Assembly (NCBI GenBank): GCA_030428915.1
Contig: JAUIDM010000002.1
Location: forward strand, 1-40,623
Direction: 5' to 3'
DNA from: Alphaproteobacteria bacterium
Lineage (GTDB): Bacteria > Pseudomonadota > Alphaproteobacteria > Rhodobacterales > Rhodobacteraceae
DNA: 40,623 nucleotides
The position numbers and the translations under genes were made by a program. Every line of letters starts with the position of its first letter. Within the stretch, counting starts at the first letter, position 1. The notes below the pieces were generated by a model that was not told where the DNA came from, searched no databases, and saw only the letters and a program-made list of their open reading frames with translations. Below are positions 24,992-32,229 of this stretch, piece after piece.

Positions 24992-25018
24992 CACACTATT
25001 ATAGATGGAGTCGGCGTC

Positions 25019-25675
25019 ATGAAACACAAAGTCCGGACCGCGGCAGCCGCCGCGGCCATCACTGTATCGAGCCTCGTCGGTTCGGTCGAGCCGGCGCAAT
25101 CCTACCAGGTCGACTGTGCCATTCTGCTCTGTCTGGCAGGCGGCTGGCCGGCATCGGCGCCCTGTGCCCATGCGCGTGCGGTCTTCATCCGCAGGATCAC
25201 ACCTTGGCCGATCGAGCCACCCTTGCAGATCTGGCGTTGCCCGATGGGAGCGTCGTTCAACGCCCCCGCCCCGCTCTCGCCGATGGAACGGCTTTACGAC
25301 ATTGCCTTCCGGGCGGCGCCTCAGGTCAGCGTACCGCAAGCTCCTCTGCCCCTGGTCCAAGTCCAATCAGACGAGCAGGCCGACATCGACATTTCGGGCG
25401 ACGCCTTCGACTTCGTCCGCAGCATCCGTGTCTTTCACATCCAGTTCAGCCAACGCGAAAACAGTGACGGCGACTGCAACACCTACGACGCCACGCGCCT
25501 CGGTTCCTACGGTGTGCAGGGTGACTATCGATGGACACGGTCGAGTGTCGCCCAGGTCCCGCCCGCATCACAACTGCCAGACACCGGGCACTGTAACTGG
25601 GTCAGCTACCGCTCGGTCTTCGTGGACTGGCGAGATCATGAGGGGAACTACGGCTTCGAAGAGGTCCGCTACTGA
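25019..25675 (+). CDS. Exported protein of the conjugation backbone, unknown function
   Basis: 218 residues from the ATG at 25019, with GGAG upstream. Signal peptide (residues 1-29, Ala-rich, ending EPAQS). The mature part begins YQVDCAILLCLAGGWPASAPCAHA, a Cys-rich segment, followed by IRRITPWPIEPPLQIWRC, and then a Ser/Asp-rich beta-like C-terminal half with Trp/Tyr (DYRWTRSSVAQ, WVSYRSVFVDWRDHEGNYGFEEVRY). I recall similar proteins in alphaproteobacterial conjugative elements but know no function. It shares its promoter element with the virB operon, so it is likely co-expressed with conjugation genes. Confidence 0.75.
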   Translation: MKHKVRTAAAAAAITVSSLVGSVEPAQSYQVDCAILLCLAGGWPASAPCAHARAVFIRRITPWPIEPPLQIWRCPMGASFNAPAPLSPMERLYDIAFRAAPQVSVPQAPLPLVQVQSDEQADIDISGDAFDFVRSIRVFHIQFSQRENSDGDCNTYDATRLGSYGVQGDYRWTRSSVAQVPPASQLPDTGHCNWVSYRSVFVDWRDHEGNYGFEEVRY

Positions 25676-25686
25676 ACTTGCCCGGG

Positions 25687-25736
25687 CCTGCCGGAGGCAG
25701 GTCCGCACCTGATCATCTTGCACCTGTGACGGTGCA
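25687..25736 (+). terminator. Tandem hairpins after the exported-protein gene
   Basis: CCTGCC-GGA-GGCAGG at 25687-25701 and TGCACC-TGTGAC-GGTGCA at 25719-25736 begin 12 bases after the stop codon. They lack a T run, so they may act as a Rho-dependent or stabilising 3' end rather than a classical terminator. Confidence 0.4.
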
Positions 25737-25838
25737 CCGAACCCAAAAAGGGAAACGACGCCAGACCGAAAAGCCTGACGCCGCGCTAGAAGAACCCGTG
25801 AACAAGGAGCTTCTAACGCACTGTCAGAACCGCCGCAA

Positions 25839-25882
25839 CCAGCAAAGTTGTTTTGCTGGCAAGAATGTTGTTTGCTCTCGGC
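25839..25882 (+). promoter_or_regulatory. Palindromic operator candidates and promoter-like element before the winged-helix gene
   Basis: CCAGCAAA (25839-25846) and TTTGCTGG (25852-25859) form a perfect 8-bp inverted repeat; a second box GCAAG..TTTGC follows at 25859-25875. They overlap a weaker third copy of the repeated promoter element: TTGCTG at 25853-25858, the conserved TGTTGTTT, and TCTCGG at the -10 position. The core GCAAAGTTGTTTTGC also recurs at 20499. The gene downstream encodes a winged-helix protein, so autoregulation is plausible. Confidence 0.5.
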
Positions 25883-25913
25883 ATGGGGTCGTCTCTTACA
25901 GGAGACACCGACC

Positions 25914-26756
25914 ATGGAACCCACGACCGGCCTGATCCTGAGACGGATCACCCAGACAGAGCTGTCCGTTTCCGCTCACAAGCTGGCGACCGTCATCCTC
26001 GACGCCATTGCGTGGAAGGAGGGATACAACGGGCTGCCGCGCGGGACGGCCGCCTTTACCCTCGCCGACCTCGCGTCGAAGATGGGCATCTCGCGCCAGT
26101 ACCTGACCGAGCTGCTGGCTGAACTCGAGGCGTCCGAACTGGAGCTGAAGCGAGAGAAGCCCAACGGTAAGTTCGCCCCTTGGCTCTTCCGCTTCACAGC
26201 CTTCGATACCGAGGACGGAGATCAGGATGTTGCGTCAGGCACAGGCGACACATCACTATCTAGAGAAAGAAATAACAAAACTATCTTCTCGGGACAGATC
26301 ACCATTTCTGAAACATCGAACGTCTTTCAGACTTGTTGGGCGGAGTTGATCAAAGCTGCGAAGAGGGCCCTGCCCTGCTGGAACGTCGACACGCAGGTGA
26401 TCTGGGACCGCTTCTTGGCTTTCAACCGAGCGCGCGGGAACGACAGGGTTCCCGCCGGCTACCTTCTCGGGTTCATGCGCCGATGGCGCACCTCACCCGA
26501 TTCGGTAAGCCGACCGGCGGAAGCGCCATCTCCGCAGCAGGCGGCTGACCCACGGGAGCGGGAGTTGCACGCTCAGATCAAGGCCGCACCCAGCGGTAAC
26601 CGGCAGTTTCACGCGTCAGACCTGTGTCGGCTCATCGGGCAGGCTGCCTACGACGCGCGGGTCGTCGATGTCATCCGGCAGTTCGGCTGTCCAAGGTTTA
26701 CGGCCACCCTTGCGGTGCATGGTCAGGCCGTGATGGCTGGAGAAATTCAGCGATGA
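25914..26756 (+). CDS. Winged helix-turn-helix protein, possible plasmid regulator or replication protein
   Basis: 280 residues from an ATG with AGGAG at good spacing. Residues ~15-95 form a winged-helix domain (SAHKLATVILDAIAWKEGYNG, FTLADLASKMGISRQYLTELLAELEASEL, then a wing ending APWLFRF). A polar linker follows, and the C-terminal part has helical segments (VIWDRFLAFNRARGND, GYLLGFMRRWRT, SDLCRLIGQAAYDARVVDVIRQFG). The layout recalls replication-type or primary-regulator proteins of alphaproteobacterial elements, but I cannot name a family. Palindromes directly upstream suggest it binds its own promoter. Confidence 0.7.
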   Translation: MEPTTGLILRRITQTELSVSAHKLATVILDAIAWKEGYNGLPRGTAAFTLADLASKMGISRQYLTELLAELEASELELKREKPNGKFAPWLFRFTAFDTEDGDQDVASGTGDTSLSRERNNKTIFSGQITISETSNVFQTCWAELIKAAKRALPCWNVDTQVIWDRFLAFNRARGNDRVPAGYLLGFMRRWRTSPDSVSRPAEAPSPQQAADPRERELHAQIKAAPSGNRQFHASDLCRLIGQAAYDARVVDVIRQFGCPRFTATLAVHGQAVMAGEIQR

Positions 26757-26776
26757 ACGAAAATACACTGGATGGG

Positions 26777-26814
26777 TTGACATGGATCAAGGCGCATATG
26801 CGCTACGACGCATA
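26777..26814 (+). promoter_or_regulatory. arsR promoter/operator region
   Basis: TTGACA at 26777-26782 may be a -35. A perfect palindrome GCGCATATGCGC lies at 26792-26803, and an overlapping inverted repeat TATGCG-N6-CGCATA at 26797-26814, 12 bases before the ATG. ArsR-family dimers bind AT-centred inverted repeats of this size in this position. Confidence 0.55.
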
Positions 26815-26825
26815 ATCATTTAACC

Positions 26826-27113
26826 ATGCAGGATGTACTGACCGCCATTTGCGACCCGACCCGCCGCGCAGCACTCGCCCTTCTCTGGGATGGGGGAGAG
26901 CACTGTGTTTGCGAATTGATGGCGAGGCTCGACGCGAGCCAGAGCCGGATGTCGCGGCACATGAAGGTGCTGCGTGAGGCCGGCCTCGTGCTGGACAGAC
27001 GCGACGCGCAATGGGTGCGCTACCGCCGGAACCCCGACCTCGCGCCGGAATTCGCGGCCGTGATCGACGCTGTGCTGACCGCCGAATTCAATCTTGAAAG
27101 GAAGGTCGCATGA
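26826..27113 (+). CDS. arsR: ArsR-family metal(loid) sensor repressor
   Basis: 95 residues, winged-helix ArsR/SmtB repressor. The alpha-3 helix carries Cys27 and Cys29 in EHCVCELM, the CVC metal-binding box of arsenite-responsive ArsR proteins. The recognition helix region is SQSRMSRHMKVLREAGLV. The third Cys seen in some ArsR proteins is absent. It overlaps the permease gene (ATGA), so it heads a six-gene unit up to the CDF transporter. Arsenite/antimonite sensing is the likeliest role given the arsenite oxidase locus nearby. Confidence 0.9.
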   Translation: MQDVLTAICDPTRRAALALLWDGGEHCVCELMARLDASQSRMSRHMKVLREAGLVLDRRDAQWVRYRRNPDLAPEFAAVIDAVLTAEFNLERKVA

Positions 27114-28168
27114 CCGTCGAGACACATGACCCGGCCCCGCATCGCGGCGCGCCCGACTGGCTCTGGTATGTCGGCGTCCCCGCCGTCGGCGCGGTCCTCT
27201 ACCTGCTCTATGGTCAGCTGATACCGATTTCGGAATGGGTGACAGCGCTGTTTCCGGTGGCGCGCGACAGCCACACAGGCGAGGCCATCGCGTTTTTCGT
27301 CTACGACGTGCCGAAGGTACTGCTGCTGCTCACAGGCATCGTCTTCGTCACCGGCGTGCTGCGCAGCTGGTTCAGCCCGGAAAAGACCCGCGCGATCCTG
27401 GCGGGCAAGAACCAGATCTGGGGCTATCCGCTGGCCTCGCTTCTGGGCGTGATGACGCCGTTCTGTTCGTGCTCATCGGTGCCGCTCTTCATCGGCTTTG
27501 TCTCGGCAGGCATCCCGCTGGGGGTGACGTTTTCCTTCCTGATCGCGGGGCCGATGGTCGGTCCGGTGGGCCTCGGGCTGCTCTATGGCCTCGTCGGCTG
27601 GCAGATCGCCACGATCTACCTCGTCTTCGGATTCACCATCGCCACGGTCGCAGGGTTCGTCCTCGGGCGCATGGGGCTGGAGCGCTACCTGCAGGACTGG
27701 GTGCGCGAGCTGAACGCGGGCCCCGTGAGCGATCTGCCCGAGGAACGGCTGACGCTGGTGGACCGGCTGAAGATCGGTGTCGAACAGGTGCGTGAGATCG
27801 TTGGCAAGGTCTGGATCTGGGTCCTCGTCGGCATCGGCATCGGCGCCGCGATCCATGGCTACTTACCCGAAGAGATGATGCTGCGGATCATGGGCGGCGA
27901 GGCCTGGTGGTCGGTTCCCGCGGCCGTCGTCGTGGGCGTGCCGATGTACACCAATGCGGCTGGCGTCATTCCCATCGTCGAGGCGCTGCTGGGCAAGGGC
28001 GCGGCGCTTGGCACGACGCTGGCCTTCATGATGTCGGTCATTGCGCTGAGCTTGCCCGAAATGATCATCCTGAAGCAGGTGCTGAAACTTCGCCTGATCG
28101 CGATCTTCCTCGCGGTCGTTTCGGCGGGGATCCTCGCCACCGGCTTTCTCTTCAACTTCCTGCTGTGA
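27110..28168 (+). CDS. ArsP-type permease (DUF318/UPF0718 family)
   Basis: A 352-residue membrane protein with about eight to ten helices. The family motif TPFCSCSSVPLF (Cys119, Cys121) in a membrane segment is the Cys pair characteristic of ArsP/SO_0444-type efflux permeases. ArsP exports trivalent organoarsenicals; relatives export Cu/Zn or other soft metals. A second conserved region, VPMYTNAAGVIPIVEAL, is the repeat half. A cytoplasmic loop (~200-235) is charged. Direct coupling to a CVC-type ArsR supports an arsenic-linked substrate. Confidence 0.87.
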   Translation: MTVETHDPAPHRGAPDWLWYVGVPAVGAVLYLLYGQLIPISEWVTALFPVARDSHTGEAIAFFVYDVPKVLLLLTGIVFVTGVLRSWFSPEKTRAILAGKNQIWGYPLASLLGVMTPFCSCSSVPLFIGFVSAGIPLGVTFSFLIAGPMVGPVGLGLLYGLVGWQIATIYLVFGFTIATVAGFVLGRMGLERYLQDWVRELNAGPVSDLPEERLTLVDRLKIGVEQVREIVGKVWIWVLVGIGIGAAIHGYLPEEMMLRIMGGEAWWSVPAAVVVGVPMYTNAAGVIPIVEALLGKGAALGTTLAFMMSVIALSLPEMIILKQVLKLRLIAIFLAVVSAGILATGFLFNFLL

Positions 28169-28210
28169 GCGACCCTCCGGGTTGAAGCAATTCTTTGAAA
28201 GGACACGCAC

Positions 28211-28447
28211 ATGAAAACCGTCAAGGTCTACGGCCCCGGCTGCAAGCGCTGCGAGACGACCGAAGCCATGGTCAAGGAGGCCGCCGCAAAGCTCGGCGTC
28301 GCGGTCGAGGTCGAAAAGGTCACGGACGCGAAATCCATCGCCATGGCGGGCGTCATGTCCACGCCGGGCATCTCCGTCGATGGCAAACTGGTCCATGCCG
28401 GTGGCCTGCCGGATGCCGGGAAGCTTGATGGCTGGCTCCGCGCATGA
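28211..28447 (+). CDS. Small thioredoxin-fold protein (TM0996/MTH895 type)
   Basis: 78 residues: strand, redox motif GPGCKRC (Cys11, Cys14), helix, then the cis-Pro segment STPGISVDGKLVHAGGLP. This is the size and layout of the minimal thioredoxin/glutaredoxin-like proteins often encoded beside ArsR-permease pairs. It may pass a thiol-bound metal or reduce the permease Cys pair. AAAGGA precedes the ATG. ATGA overlap with the next gene. Confidence 0.88.
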   Translation: MKTVKVYGPGCKRCETTEAMVKEAAAKLGVAVEVEKVTDAKSIAMAGVMSTPGISVDGKLVHAGGLPDAGKLDGWLRA

Positions 28448-29358
28448 TCCGCGCTTTGGTCGCCGCCGTTGCCGTCCTCGCTTCTTCGACCTTCGCCTTG
28501 GCGGATGCCCTCGAGATCCAGCCGGTCACAGATGATGTCTGGGCGATCGTCGGCCCGCTGGAACAGCGTAGCCCGGAAAATCTCGCCAACAACGCCACCT
28601 TCGGACTGGTTGTGACGCCCGAGGGGGCGGTCCTGATCGACCCGGGCGGGTCCTGGCAGGGTGCCGAGATGCTGCACGCCGTCATCCGCACCGTCACCGA
28701 TCAGCCGGTGGTCCATGTCATCAATACGGGCGGACAGGATCACCGCTGGCTCGGCAACGGCTACTGGCAGGCGCAGGGTGCCACGGTGATCGCCTCGGAA
28801 GCGGCGGTCGAGGATCATCGCGCCCGCGCCGACGACCACATGATCGCACTGTCGCAGTTTCTGGGCGAAGGGCTGGACGGGACCGAACCGGCTTATGCCG
28901 ATGTGACCTTTGAGACCGATTATACGCTCGAGTTTGGAGGCCTCACCTTCGAGATCATGCATCGCGGCGCCGCCCATACGCCGGGCGAAAGTTTCATCTG
29001 GCTCGACGAGCGCGACGTGATGTTCACTGGCGATATCGTCTATGTGGATCGTATCCTTGGCAATGGCCCGGCCCGCGACACTGACAGCTGGATCGCTGTG
29101 TTCGAGGTCATGGCGGCATTTGATCCCGCCCACATTGTGCCAGGACATGGCCACGCGACCGATCTGGCCACGGCCACGCGCGACACCTACGACTACCTTG
29201 TGAACTTGCGCACGCAGATCGGCGCGCTGATCGAGGCTGGCGGGGACATCATGGACGCGCCGCAGATCGACCAGTCGGCCTGGGCCTACCTGGACCAGTT
29301 CGAGGCGCTGGCGGGCCGCAATGCGCAGGCGACCTATGAAGAAATGGAGTGGGAGTAA
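28444..29358 (+). CDS. Exported MBL-fold hydrolase with altered metal motif
   Basis: 304 residues with a signal peptide (MIRALVAAVAVLASSTFALA). It has a metallo-beta-lactamase fold: VLIDPGGS, then NTGGQDHRWLGN at 94-105, where the usual HxHxDH has Thr and Gly in place of the first two His while Asp99 and His100 remain. Other ligands look intact: His178 in AAHTPGES, FTGDIVYVDR and VPGHGHATD. It resembles SoxH/quinoprotein-relay-type periplasmic hydrolases. The loss of zinc-1 ligands suggests a one-metal site or non-hydrolytic role. It is embedded between a thioredoxin-like and an OsmC-like gene, so sulfur or thiol-arsenic chemistry is possible. Confidence 0.82.
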   Translation: MIRALVAAVAVLASSTFALADALEIQPVTDDVWAIVGPLEQRSPENLANNATFGLVVTPEGAVLIDPGGSWQGAEMLHAVIRTVTDQPVVHVINTGGQDHRWLGNGYWQAQGATVIASEAAVEDHRARADDHMIALSQFLGEGLDGTEPAYADVTFETDYTLEFGGLTFEIMHRGAAHTPGESFIWLDERDVMFTGDIVYVDRILGNGPARDTDSWIAVFEVMAAFDPAHIVPGHGHATDLATATRDTYDYLVNLRTQIGALIEAGGDIMDAPQIDQSAWAYLDQFEALAGRNAQATYEEMEWE

Positions 29359-29762
29359 TGTTGGAGTATCGCGTCACCGCCCGCCGCATCGACAGCCATG
29401 GCTCGGAGGCCGAGGCGAAGGCCGCGCGTCTGGTGCTCGACACCGACATGGCTGGGCGTGACGACGCCTTCAATCCGGCCGAGATGCTGCTGGCCAGCCT
29501 TGCGGCCTGCCTCCTGAAGGGGGCCGAGCGGGTGACGCCAATGCTCAAGTTCGATCTGCGCGGCATCGAGGTCAGCCTGCATGGCGTGCGGCAGGACAGC
29601 CCGCCGAAGATGGTCCGTATCGACTACGAGATCGTGGTCGATACCGACGAAACCGACCAGCGGCTGGACCTCCTGCACCGAAACCTGCGCAAATACGGCA
29701 CCATCTCGAACACGCTGGCTGAGGCCACCGAACTTGTCGGGACGATCCGGCGGAAAGTCTGA
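29358..29762 (+). CDS. OsmC-family protein lacking the second active-site Cys
   Basis: 134 residues; start at 29358 by TAATG overlap with the MBL stop. OsmC/Ohr fold with the first Cys in the central helix (LLASLAACLLKGAERV). The place where OsmC/Ohr proteins have the second Cys (KYC.IS-type) reads RKYGTISNTL, so the peroxidase pair is incomplete. Many OsmC-like proteins outside the Ohr clade have altered pairs and unknown substrates. Likely thiol-related. Confidence 0.82.
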   Translation: MLEYRVTARRIDSHGSEAEAKAARLVLDTDMAGRDDAFNPAEMLLASLAACLLKGAERVTPMLKFDLRGIEVSLHGVRQDSPPKMVRIDYEIVVDTDETDQRLDLLHRNLRKYGTISNTLAEATELVGTIRRKV

Positions 29763-29765
29763 TCC

Positions 29766-30665
29766 GTGCCCCAGACCCATGCCCACGATCACGCGCCGTC
29801 TGTTGATCTTGGCCCGGCCTTTCGTTGGGCCGTCGGGCTCAACACCGCCTATGTGATCGTTGAGGCCATCGCGGGGTTCCTGACCGGGTCGCTGGCGCTG
29901 CTGGCGGATGCGGCGCATAACCTGACCGACGTGGCGGGGCTGCTGATCGCATGGGCGGCGGCGGTTCTGGCGAAACGTGCGGCGACGCGAGCCCACAGCT
30001 GGGGGTTGGGCCGCGCCACGATCATGGCGGCGATGCTGAATGCGCTCGCCATCCTGATTGGCGTCGTCTGGGTGATCTGGGAGGCGTCGCAGCGGTTCCA
30101 GTCGCCGGTCGAGGTGCCGGGGCTGACCATCCTGATCGTGGCGCTGGTGGGGGTCGGCGTGAACACCGGCTCTGCGCTCCTGTTCATGCGCGCGCAGAAG
30201 GACGACCTGAACGCCAAGGGGGCGTTTCTGCACATGGCGGCCGACGCCGCCGTCTCGGGCGCGGTGGTGCTGGCGGCGGCGGGCATTCTGCTGACCGGCT
30301 GGACATGGCTCGATCCGGCCGTCGCCATCGCTGTCAGCCTGCTGATCGCCGTGACGGCTGCGGGACTGTTCCGCGAGGCGCTGCACCTCAGCCTCGATGG
30401 CGTCCCCGACCGGGTGGACCTGGGCGAGGTGGCCGCGTGGCTTGCCCGGCAGGAGGGCATTCGCGATGTGCATGACCTGCATATCTGGCCGCTCTCGACC
30501 ACGCGCACGGCGCTCGCGGTGCATGTGGTCAGCAAGGCGCAGGACACCGATGCGATGCTGCACGACCTTGCCGAGGGGTTGGAGCACGGGTTCGGGATCG
30601 CGCACAGCACGATTCAGGTCGAGCGCGAGCCCTGCGGCGCCAGCTGCCTTCGGGCCCACGCGTAA
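29766..30665 (+). CDS. Cation diffusion facilitator, zinc-type efflux transporter
   Basis: A 299-residue CDF transporter with six membrane segments and a cytoplasmic C-terminal domain (EVAAWLARQEGIRDVHDLHIWPL). The transport site is His51-x3-Asp55 (HNLTD) in helix 2 and His156-x3-Asp160 (HMAAD) in helix 5: an HD-HD site, the pattern linked to Zn(II)/Cd(II) selectivity. A His-rich N-terminus (THAHDHA) and the C-terminal CGASCLRAHA add metal-binding residues. GTG start three bases after the OsmC stop. Last gene of the arsR unit. Confidence 0.9.
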   Translation: MPQTHAHDHAPSVDLGPAFRWAVGLNTAYVIVEAIAGFLTGSLALLADAAHNLTDVAGLLIAWAAAVLAKRAATRAHSWGLGRATIMAAMLNALAILIGVVWVIWEASQRFQSPVEVPGLTILIVALVGVGVNTGSALLFMRAQKDDLNAKGAFLHMAADAAVSGAVVLAAAGILLTGWTWLDPAVAIAVSLLIAVTAAGLFREALHLSLDGVPDRVDLGEVAAWLARQEGIRDVHDLHIWPLSTTRTALAVHVVSKAQDTDAMLHDLAEGLEHGFGIAHSTIQVEREPCGASCLRAHA

Positions 30666-30714
30666 CGCAGGGCATCCATTCCGGGCGCAGCACCAGGTCC
30701 GTCCAGAAGAATCA

Positions 30715-30742
30715 TTTACAAAACTAGGATTGTGGTTATTTT
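30715..30742 (+). promoter_or_regulatory. Possible promoter of the second arsR gene
   Basis: TTTACA (30715-30720) and TATTTT (30737-30742), 16 bp apart. The -10 ends six bases before the ATG at 30749, so the transcript may be leaderless or nearly so. The nonamer AATCATTTA (30710-30718) also occurs just before the first arsR start (26814-26822). Moderate support. Confidence 0.35.
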
Positions 30743-30748
30743 GACGTC

Positions 30749-31066
30749 ATGACCACGACCAGTCCCAATGCCCGCGCCCTTGCCGCACTTGGCCATGATG
30801 CCCGCCTGTCGATCTTTCGCCTGCTGGTGAAGGCCGGGGACGACGGGCTGCGCGTCAGCGATATCGGCGAGCACCTGGGGCTCGCCCCGTCGACCTTGGC
30901 GCATCACCTCTCGACGCTGGTCGATGCGGGGCTGGTGCTGCAGGACAAGCAGGGCCGCGAGGTGTTCAACCGGGTCGATTTTCCCGCGATGCACCGTGTT
31001 GTCGGATTCCTGACCTCCGAATGCTGCGCCGGTGTTGCGGTCCGCGCGTCGGAGGATGCGGCGTGA
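30749..31066 (+). CDS. ArsR-family repressor with C-terminal Cys pair
   Basis: 105 residues; winged-helix domain with recognition helix LAPSTLAHHLSTLVDAGLV. The alpha-3 CVC box of the first ArsR is absent. Instead a vicinal Cys pair occurs near the C-terminus (TSECCAG, Cys92-Cys93), which suggests a different sensing site from that of the upstream regulator. It precedes a CSC-motif permease and an MFS transporter by 55 bases and probably controls them. Confidence 0.88.
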   Translation: MTTTSPNARALAALGHDARLSIFRLLVKAGDDGLRVSDIGEHLGLAPSTLAHHLSTLVDAGLVLQDKQGREVFNRVDFPAMHRVVGFLTSECCAGVAVRASEDAA

Positions 31067-31121
31067 GATGCGCGTGCTCTTTTTCTTGCTCTGAAACAAC
31101 TGCAATTCCGGAGATTTGGTT

Positions 31122-32174
31122 ATGACTGACACAACCCTCCCGACACCCGGCCTCCGGTCCACGCTGCGCCATCTGTGGCAGGACCAGCGGGTCTGGCTCG
31201 CTTCGGCGCTGATCCTCGCGGCGCTGGCGGTGTTCGACGCGCCCCAGGCCGCGGACAGCGCCCTGTTCGCAGGCAATGCCCTGCTGGGCACGGCGCCCTT
31301 CCTGATCCTGTCGATCGCGATCGCCGCTTGGGCAAACGCCACCGGCGCCGACAACCTGATCGCCAAGGCCTTCACCGGCGCGCCGATCCTGATGATCGGG
31401 CTGGGCGCGCTGGCGGGGGGCATCTCGCCTTTCTGCTCTTGCGGGGTGATCCCGCTGATTGCGGCGCTGCTGGCGATGGGCGTGCCGCTGTCCGCCGTCA
31501 TGGCCTTCTGGCTCGCCTCGCCGATCATGGACCCGTCGATGTTCGTGCTGACGGCGGGCGTGCTGGACCTCGAGTTCGCTGTGGCCAAGACCATTGCCGC
31601 CATCGGTCTTGGCGTATTCGGCGGGACGGTGGTGCACCTGATGATGAAGGGCGGTGCCTTCGCCGATCCGCTGCGCGAGGGCATCGGTAACGGCGGCTGC
31701 GGCGGCGCGAAGATCCGCGCGCCGAAGCCGGTGGTGTGGCGCTTCTGGACCGATGCGGACCGCCGGGCGAAGTTCGGCAAGACGGCGCTGACCACGACGC
31801 TGTTCCTCGCCAAATGGCTGACGCTGGCATTCATCCTCGAGAGTCTCATGCTGGCGTGGATCCCGGCGGAAACCGTCACCGCCGCGCTCGGAGGCGAGGG
31901 GCTGCTGCCGATTGTGACCGCGACGCTGGTGGGAGTGCCCGCCTATCTGAACGGCTACGCGGCCCTGCCGCTGGTCGGCGGTCTGATCGAGCAGGGCATG
32001 GCGCCAGGGGCGGGCATGGCATTCCTTGTGGCGGGGGGCGTCACCTCAATCCCGGCGGCGATGGCGGTCTGGGCGCTGGCGCGGCCGCAGGTCTTTGCGC
32101 TCTACATCGGGCTGTCGCTGACCGGTGCCTTTGCATCGGGGCTGCTGTTCCAGCTCTGGACGCAGATGGCATGA
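31122..32174 (+). CDS. Second CSC-motif permease (DUF318/ArsP-like family)
   Basis: 350 residues, about eight membrane helices. Motif ISPFCSCGVIPL (Cys105, Cys107) and its inverted partner region VGVPAYLNGYAALPL match the permease superfamily of ArsP, but the sequence differs clearly from the permease at 27110. A Gly/Cys loop (NGGCGGAK) sits in the middle. I chose the ATG at 31122, which has CCGGAG upstream, over the TTG at 31116. Probably soft-metal or organoarsenical efflux. Confidence 0.85.
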   Translation: MTDTTLPTPGLRSTLRHLWQDQRVWLASALILAALAVFDAPQAADSALFAGNALLGTAPFLILSIAIAAWANATGADNLIAKAFTGAPILMIGLGALAGGISPFCSCGVIPLIAALLAMGVPLSAVMAFWLASPIMDPSMFVLTAGVLDLEFAVAKTIAAIGLGVFGGTVVHLMMKGGAFADPLREGIGNGGCGGAKIRAPKPVVWRFWTDADRRAKFGKTALTTTLFLAKWLTLAFILESLMLAWIPAETVTAALGGEGLLPIVTATLVGVPAYLNGYAALPLVGGLIEQGMAPGAGMAFLVAGGVTSIPAAMAVWALARPQVFALYIGLSLTGAFASGLLFQLWTQMA

Positions 32175-32229
32175 ACACCAGCGGCGGGGCGAATTGCCTC
32201 GCCGCCTTCTTCCAGATCGAAGCCCCATC

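Noticed and set aside
29334-30659. 441-codon minus-strand frame
   Set aside because: Antisense to the OsmC-like and CDF genes; Arg/Gln/His-rich with no recognisable domain.
32183-32208. GC-rich hairpin after the second permease gene
   Set aside because: The arms need a two-base bulge to pair and the following T-containing stretch is short, so a terminator call is not supported.
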